Shown here piece after piece: positions 57,813 to 64,000 of a stretch of DNA of 64,000 nt (its first letter is position 1; every line of letters begins with the position of its first letter). The DNA is taken from NCBI RefSeq assembly GCF_000423025.1, contig NZ_AUHE01000011.1, positions 1-64,000 on the forward strand, in the 5' to 3' direction. Source of the DNA: Gordonia shandongensis DSM 45094. Its GTDB lineage: Bacteria; Actinomycetota; Actinomycetes; Mycobacteriales; Mycobacteriaceae. Both the position numbers and the translations under genes were made by a program. The notes under the pieces were generated by a model. That model had not been told where the DNA came from. It saw only the letters and a list, made by a program, of their open reading frames with translations, and made no database searches.

Positions 57813-58868
57813 ATGACCACCGGAAACGTGATCACCCGCACCGAGACCGATCTGGGGATGCCCGATCCGCGCCACGAGATCCCGGCCGCCTACGGAGGCG
57901 TGGAGCCGACCGGGGAATGGGCCGATGAGGTTCGTCGCCTGGCGAAGCAGCGCAATGCGGTCATCCTGGCGCACAATTACCAGCTTCCGGCGATCCAGGA
58001 CATCGCCGACCACGTCGGCGACTCCCTCGCCCTGTCGCGGGTGGCGGCGGAGACCGATGCCGAGGAGATCGTGTTCTGCGGTGTCCACTTCATGGCCGAG
58101 ACCGCCAAGATCCTCAGCCCGGCCAAGCGGGTGCTGATTCCCGACGAGCGCGCCGGATGCTCGCTCGCCGACTCGATCACCGCCGACGATCTGCGCGAGT
58201 GGAAGGCCGACTACCCGGATGCGGTCGTGGTGTCGTACGTCAACACGACCGCCGAGGTGAAGTCGCTCACCGACATCTGCTGCACCTCGTCGAACGCCGT
58301 CGACGTGGTCGAGTCGATCGACCCCGACCGTGACGTCCTGTTCCTGCCCGACCAGTTCCTCGGAGCGCACGTCAAGCGCGCCACGGGTCGGGACAACATT
58401 CACATCTGGGCCGGTGAGTGCCACGTCCACGCGGGGATCAACGGCGACGAGCTGACCGCACAGACCGAGAACCACCCCGACGCCGATCTGTTCATCCACC
58501 CGGAATGCGGATGCGCCACCTCCGCTCTGTACCTCTCGGGCGAGGGGATCGTGCCGGAGGATCGGGTCAAGATCCTCTCGACGGGCGGGATGATCGACGC
58601 GGCCCGGGCGAGCAACGCCTCGCAGGTGCTCGTCGCGACCGAGGTCGGCATGCTGCATCAGCTTCGCCGCGCCGCGCCGGAGATCGACTTCCAGGCGGTC
58701 AACGAGCGCGCCGCGTGCCCCTACATGAAGATGAACACGCCCGCGGCGCTGTTGCGGTGCCTCACCGAGGGGCGCGATGAAGTGCACGTCGCCCCCGATG
58801 TCGCCGAGCGCGCGCGGCGGTCGGTGGAGCGGATGATCGCCATCGGAAACCCGGGAAGCGGGGAATAG
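57813..58868 (+). CDS. nadA: Quinolinate synthase NadA
   Basis: A 351-residue [4Fe-4S] enzyme that condenses iminoaspartate with dihydroxyacetone phosphate to quinolinate. Likely cluster cysteines sit in [16 protein letters not shown] (about residue 89), [11 protein letters not shown] (about 230) and [10 protein letters not shown] (about 303). AHNYQ near residue 53 is conserved. GGAG lies 11 nt before the ATG at 57813, and a longer in-frame start would cross the operator. The iminoaspartate donor gene nadB is missing from the operon. Confidence 0.95.
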   Translation: MTTGNVITRTETDLGMPDPRHEIPAAYGGVEPTGEWADEVRRLAKQRNAVILAHNYQLPAIQDIADHVGDSLALSRVAAETDAEEIVFCGVHFMAETAKILSPAKRVLIPDERAGCSLADSITADDLREWKADYPDAVVVSYVNTTAEVKSLTDICCTSSNAVDVVESIDPDRDVLFLPDQFLGAHVKRATGRDNIHIWAGECHVHAGINGDELTAQTENHPDADLFIHPECGCATSALYLSGEGIVPEDRVKILSTGGMIDAARASNASQVLVATEVGMLHQLRRAAPEIDFQAVNERAACPYMKMNTPAALLRCLTEGRDEVHVAPDVAERARRSVERMIAIGNPGSGE

Positions 58869-58873
58869 GCGGG

Positions 58874-59764
58874 GTGGACGCGTTCATCGGACAGCGGAAC
58901 GCCGACGGGGGTCTCGACCTCCAGATCGACGAGGAGATCGTCGCGCTCATCCGCACGGCGCTGCTCGAGGACCTGCGGTACGGCCCGGACATCACGACCC
59001 TTGCCACGGTGCCGTCGGGCACAGTCGCCGATGCCCGGATCGTGTCGCGGGCAACCGGCGTGGTGGCCGGCCTCCCGATGGTCCGCGCGGTCTTCGATCA
59101 GGTGATCGGGCCCGAGAACTACATCGTCGACACACAACTCGACGACGGTCATCGGGTGGAGCCGGGGACGGTCGCACTCGCGGTCCGGGCGCCGGTCACG
59201 TCGCTGCTCACTGCGGAACGAACCGCGTTGAACCTGCTGTGCCATCTTTCGGGTGTCGCGACGGCGACCGCACAGTGGGTGGCCGCTGTGGAGGGGACGG
59301 GTGCCCTCATTCGTGATTCTCGCAAGACGATGCCGGGCATGCGTGCACTGCAGAAGTACGCCGTGCGGGCAGGCGGCGGCGTGAATCATCGGATGGGACT
59401 CGGCGACGCGGCGCTCATCAAGGACAATCACGTCGTCGCGGCCGGCGGGGTCGCGAAGGCGCTCGCCGCGGTCCGCGAGGCCGCACCCGACATCCCGGTG
59501 GAGGTGGAGGTCGACTCCCTCGACCAGCTCGACGAGGTGTTGGGCTTGGCGCCCGAGTTGATCCTTCTGGACAATTTCGAGCCGTGGGAGACGCAGATGG
59601 CCGTGCAGCGTCGCGACGCTCGAGCTCCCGATACCCGGTTGGAATCCTCCGGTGGACTCATACTCGATGTCGCGGCCGACTACGCGCGGACCGGCGTCGA
59701 CTACCTCGCCGTCGGCGCGCTCACCCACTCGGTGACCGTCCTCGACTTCGGCTTGGACATGTAG
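58874..59764 (+). CDS. nadC: Nicotinate-nucleotide pyrophosphorylase (quinolinate phosphoribosyltransferase) NadC
   Basis: A 296-residue enzyme that converts quinolinate and PRPP to nicotinate mononucleotide. LLEDLRYGPDITT lies near residue 35. DSRKTMPGMRALQKYAVRAGGGVNHRMGLGDAALIKDNH is the signature block (around residues 150-185, including the catalytic Lys and Arg), and VDYLAVGALTHS is near the end. The GTG start is 5 bp after nadA, so no gene lies between them. It is convergent with the DUF222/HNH gene. Confidence 0.96.
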   Translation: MDAFIGQRNADGGLDLQIDEEIVALIRTALLEDLRYGPDITTLATVPSGTVADARIVSRATGVVAGLPMVRAVFDQVIGPENYIVDTQLDDGHRVEPGTVALAVRAPVTSLLTAERTALNLLCHLSGVATATAQWVAAVEGTGALIRDSRKTMPGMRALQKYAVRAGGGVNHRMGLGDAALIKDNHVVAAGGVAKALAAVREAAPDIPVEVEVDSLDQLDEVLGLAPELILLDNFEPWETQMAVQRRDARAPDTRLESSGGLILDVAADYARTGVDYLAVGALTHSVTVLDFGLDM

Positions 59765-59766
59765 GT

Positions 59767-59832
59767 TCAGAACGGTCGCGGTGTCAGAGCGGCGGCGGTG
59801 TCAGAACGGCGGCGGTGTCAGAGCGGCGTGTG
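59767..59832 (-). repeat. 17-bp tandem repeat at the DUF222/HNH 3' end
   Basis: TCAGARCGGYSGCGGTG occurs at 59767, 59784 and 59801, with a shortened fourth from 59818. On the minus strand every unit carries TGA, so successive units stop all three frames (17 is not a multiple of 3). Confidence 0.85.
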
Positions 59833-61564
59833 CTTGTTCTGCTTGGCGGTGGCGGCGGTTGATCGCGCGTTGTTGCATCCGGTATCGGTGTTTGGCCTCG
59901 AGGCGGGTGCGTGTGCGTTTGGGTGTGTTCTCGGCGTGTCGGGTTGTTCGGCGTGTCGCGCTGGTTGGGTCGGCGGCCGGGCCACTGGTGGTCGGGTCGC
60001 TGTGGTCGCAGGGCAGGAGGCCGAGTTCGGGGAGCAGCCAGATGTTGGCGGCCTGGCGGCGGATGGTGATGCCTTCCGGGGTGGTGAGCTCGGTCCAGAC
60101 GATGCCGTGGGCATCGATGATCTGGTCGTCGAGCCAGCCGCGGGTGTGGGTTTTCAGGCCGTGGTGGAAGCGGCATTTGGGGTTGAGGTTGCACGCACAC
60201 GTCGGCCCACCCGAGCCGGGGTCGGCGTGGTTGTATTCGGTGACATGATCCAGATCGCACCGCCACGCGGGCCGATCACACCCGACCCACGAACACGTCC
60301 CGAACAGGCCCCGCACCGCCGTGTCGAGGACCGCGGTCGGTCGGTACGGATTACCGCGCTGCGCAGTCCGGTCCAGGAGTTTCCCGAGGTCGAGGTCCCG
60401 GGTGACCGCGTCGGGGCGTTGGGCTAGTTCTCGGACGTGGGCCGCCGAGATCGGTCCGTAGCCGTCGAGTACGGCGGGGGTGTCGCTGCTGCCGTCGAGG
60501 GTTTCTTTGCGGACCACGACGTGCAGGACGATGCTCGCGCACCGGGCTGCTACATCCGCATCGGAGAGTTCAGCCGTGCAGTCGGGTCGCTTGCACGCGC
60601 AGACGAACGGGGTGCCGGTCAGGCGGGCGACGGCCGCATCAGCACGTCGTTCTCCCTTCGTGCGCGGATCGTGGCGGCACACGCCGGCGATGACGGCATC
60701 GATGGTGTCTGTGCACAGGGCGGCGTCTTCGGTGGAGGTGGTGATGAGCAGTTCGGAGACCGTATCGGTCACCGGCGCGACGAGCACCTTCTTCTGTGCG
60801 CGGGTGTCCTCGCGGGTGGCGGTGACCGCATCCGGGTCGTGTGCGGCCACGACGGCGGCGATGGTGTCCTCCACCCGGCGTGCGGTCAGCCCGCCGATGA
60901 CTGCGAGGCGGTGGGCGGCTTCGGTGTCGATGAACGCCAGGATGTCGGGGTCGTCGATGAGGGCGGTTTGTTCGATGACGCGGCGGAACCAGAACGGCGT
61001 CAGGACCCCGTCGCGTAACAGTCTCCCGATGGCGGGGATGCGGTCGAAGCAGGCGAGGGCCTCATCGACGAAGCGTTCAGCGGTGCACTGCCGCACCCCG
61101 GCCACCACCGCGTAGGAGGCGGCGACCTGACACAGCGGATCATAAAGCCGCGTGAACACATCCCCGCCCCCGGCAGCATCGGCGGCGGTGTTGGTGTCGG
61201 CGGCAGCATTGGCCTCGGCGATCCGGTCACTGGCCAGGTCGTAGATGGCCCGGTACCGGTGCCAGAGGACCAGACCGTGGAAGGAGTCGGCGCGGGCGGC
61301 GAAGAGCATCATCGCCGCATCATCACGCCCAGCATAATCACGCCCAGACCCTTCACCGCCCGCGGTGCTCTCAGCGCCTGCACTGTCCTCGATGTGCCTG
61401 CCGTCCGCTGCCCGGCCCGCTGCTCCGGCGGGTCGGGGGAGTCGGATCACCAACTCCTCATCGGTGACCGTCACCGACGGTTCCGCGAGTTCGCCGGGCC
61501 CGCGCAACGCCGGACCGGGCCCGGGGGTGCCCGGTCCTGGCGGAAAGATCATCGTCGCGGTCAT
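59801..61564 (-). CDS. DUF222/HNH endonuclease domain protein (13E12 type)
   Basis: A 587-residue protein: a Pro/Gly-rich N-terminus, a DUF222 domain (about residues 90-380, rich in Ala/Asp) and an HNH domain near residue 460 ([11 protein letters not shown], then [17 protein letters not shown]). The ATG at 61562-61564 is chosen because GGGGAGGAC lies just upstream. The last 130 or so residues match the gene cut by the window start almost perfectly, in inverted orientation. A perfect SOS box lies 38 bp upstream, as in several M. tuberculosis 13E12 genes. Damage-linked nuclease activity is likely but unproven. Confidence 0.88.
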   Translation of the reverse strand: MTATMIFPPGPGTPGPGPALRGPGELAEPSVTVTDEELVIRLPRPAGAAGRAADGRHIEDSAGAESTAGGEGSGRDYAGRDDAAMMLFAARADSFHGLVLWHRYRAIYDLASDRIAEANAAADTNTAADAAGGGDVFTRLYDPLCQVAASYAVVAGVRQCTAERFVDEALACFDRIPAIGRLLRDGVLTPFWFRRVIEQTALIDDPDILAFIDTEAAHRLAVIGGLTARRVEDTIAAVVAAHDPDAVTATREDTRAQKKVLVAPVTDTVSELLITTSTEDAALCTDTIDAVIAGVCRHDPRTKGERRADAAVARLTGTPFVCACKRPDCTAELSDADVAARCASIVLHVVVRKETLDGSSDTPAVLDGYGPISAAHVRELAQRPDAVTRDLDLGKLLDRTAQRGNPYRPTAVLDTAVRGLFGTCSWVGCDRPAWRCDLDHVTEYNHADPGSGGPTCACNLNPKCRFHHGLKTHTRGWLDDQIIDAHGIVWTELTTPEGITIRRQAANIWLLPELGLLPCDHSDPTTSGPAADPTSATRRTTRHAENTPKRTRTRLEAKHRYRMQQRAINRRHRQAEQAHAALTPPPF

Positions 61565-61601
61565 GGCGTCCTCCCCGAAACCATCTCGAACCCGAACCAT
61601 C

Positions 61602-61617
61602 TCGAACTCATGTTCGA
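61602..61617. promoter_or_regulatory. LexA-binding SOS box
   Basis: TCGAACTCATGTTCGA is an exact match to the mycobacterial SOS consensus TCGAAC-N4-GTTCGA. It lies 38 bp upstream of the DUF222/HNH start on the minus strand. An extra half-site TCGAAC lies at 61586, from a duplicated AACCATCTCGAAC. Confidence 0.85.
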
Positions 61618-61780
61618 TGATACTCGCGGGGTCCGACAACACCGGCCAAGCGTTCCGCGGCTCACACTGGGCGGGGCCCGGATCAGAATCGGTTTGCCCA
61701 GACCGCATATCCTGGTGGGGCTCCAGATGTCACAGAAAATGGAGTCTTCACGCCAACAGGATTTGGAGACGGACACAACC

Positions 61781-64000
<2,220 letters not shown>

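Overview
The window is high-GC DNA from a mycolic-acid actinobacterium (order Mycobacteriales). Gene order follows two blocks that are separate in Mycobacterium tuberculosis: the division and cell-wall (dcw) cluster (Rv2169c-Rv2144c) and the ileS-to-hisC stretch (Rv1536-Rv1600). Repeated DUF222/HNH (13E12-type) genes and gene content fit Gordonia or a close relative, but this rests on recalled synteny and not on a search.

Layout. 1-492: tail of a DUF222/HNH gene. 624-1595: a HEPN-like protein and a DUF3040 membrane protein. 2036-17707: dcw cluster mraZ-rsmH-ftsL-ftsI-murE-mraY-murD-ftsW-murG-murC-ftsQ-ftsZ, preceded by a MraZ operator. 17721-21846: pgeF, sepF, yggT, wag31 and a membrane protein. 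21876-25380: a translational T-box and ileS. 25492-36789: a small protein, dinB, ansA (minus), two lipoproteins, lspA, rluD, dnaE1, a small membrane protein and ilvA. 37033-46251: a complete mce lipid-import operon (yrbEA-yrbEB-mceA-F-mam). 46255-50810 (minus): treY and an OafA-type acyltransferase. 50909-56360: biotin block bioQ(-)/bioA-bioF-bioD-bioB-bsaP. 56391-59764: DUF2567, nrtR(-)/nadA-nadC. 59801-61564 (minus): a second DUF222/HNH gene with a perfect SOS box. 61781-end: hisD and hisC (cut by the window end).

The most unusual feature is what is missing or fused. There is no murF between murE and mraY. Instead MurE carries about 170 extra residues that align with the C-terminal domain of MurF, without MurF's substrate-binding and ATPase domains. 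nadB is absent between nadA and nadC, the YggS-type gene is absent between pgeF and sepF, and treY stands without treX or treZ. The two DUF222/HNH genes are inverted and nearly identical at their 3' ends, and they bracket 59 kb.

Regulation can be read in several places: 10-bp-periodic MraZ boxes plus a distal inverted set, an ileS T-box with specifier AUC and a visible anti-SD/SD pair, tandem BioQ-like boxes before bioA, a palindrome at the nadA promoter beside an NrtR-type regulator, a SOS box, and several -10 elements placed so that transcription would start at the start codon. Short tandem duplications of 9-19 bp recur at gene junctions. I saw no tRNA, rRNA, CRISPR array, insertion sequence or prophage.
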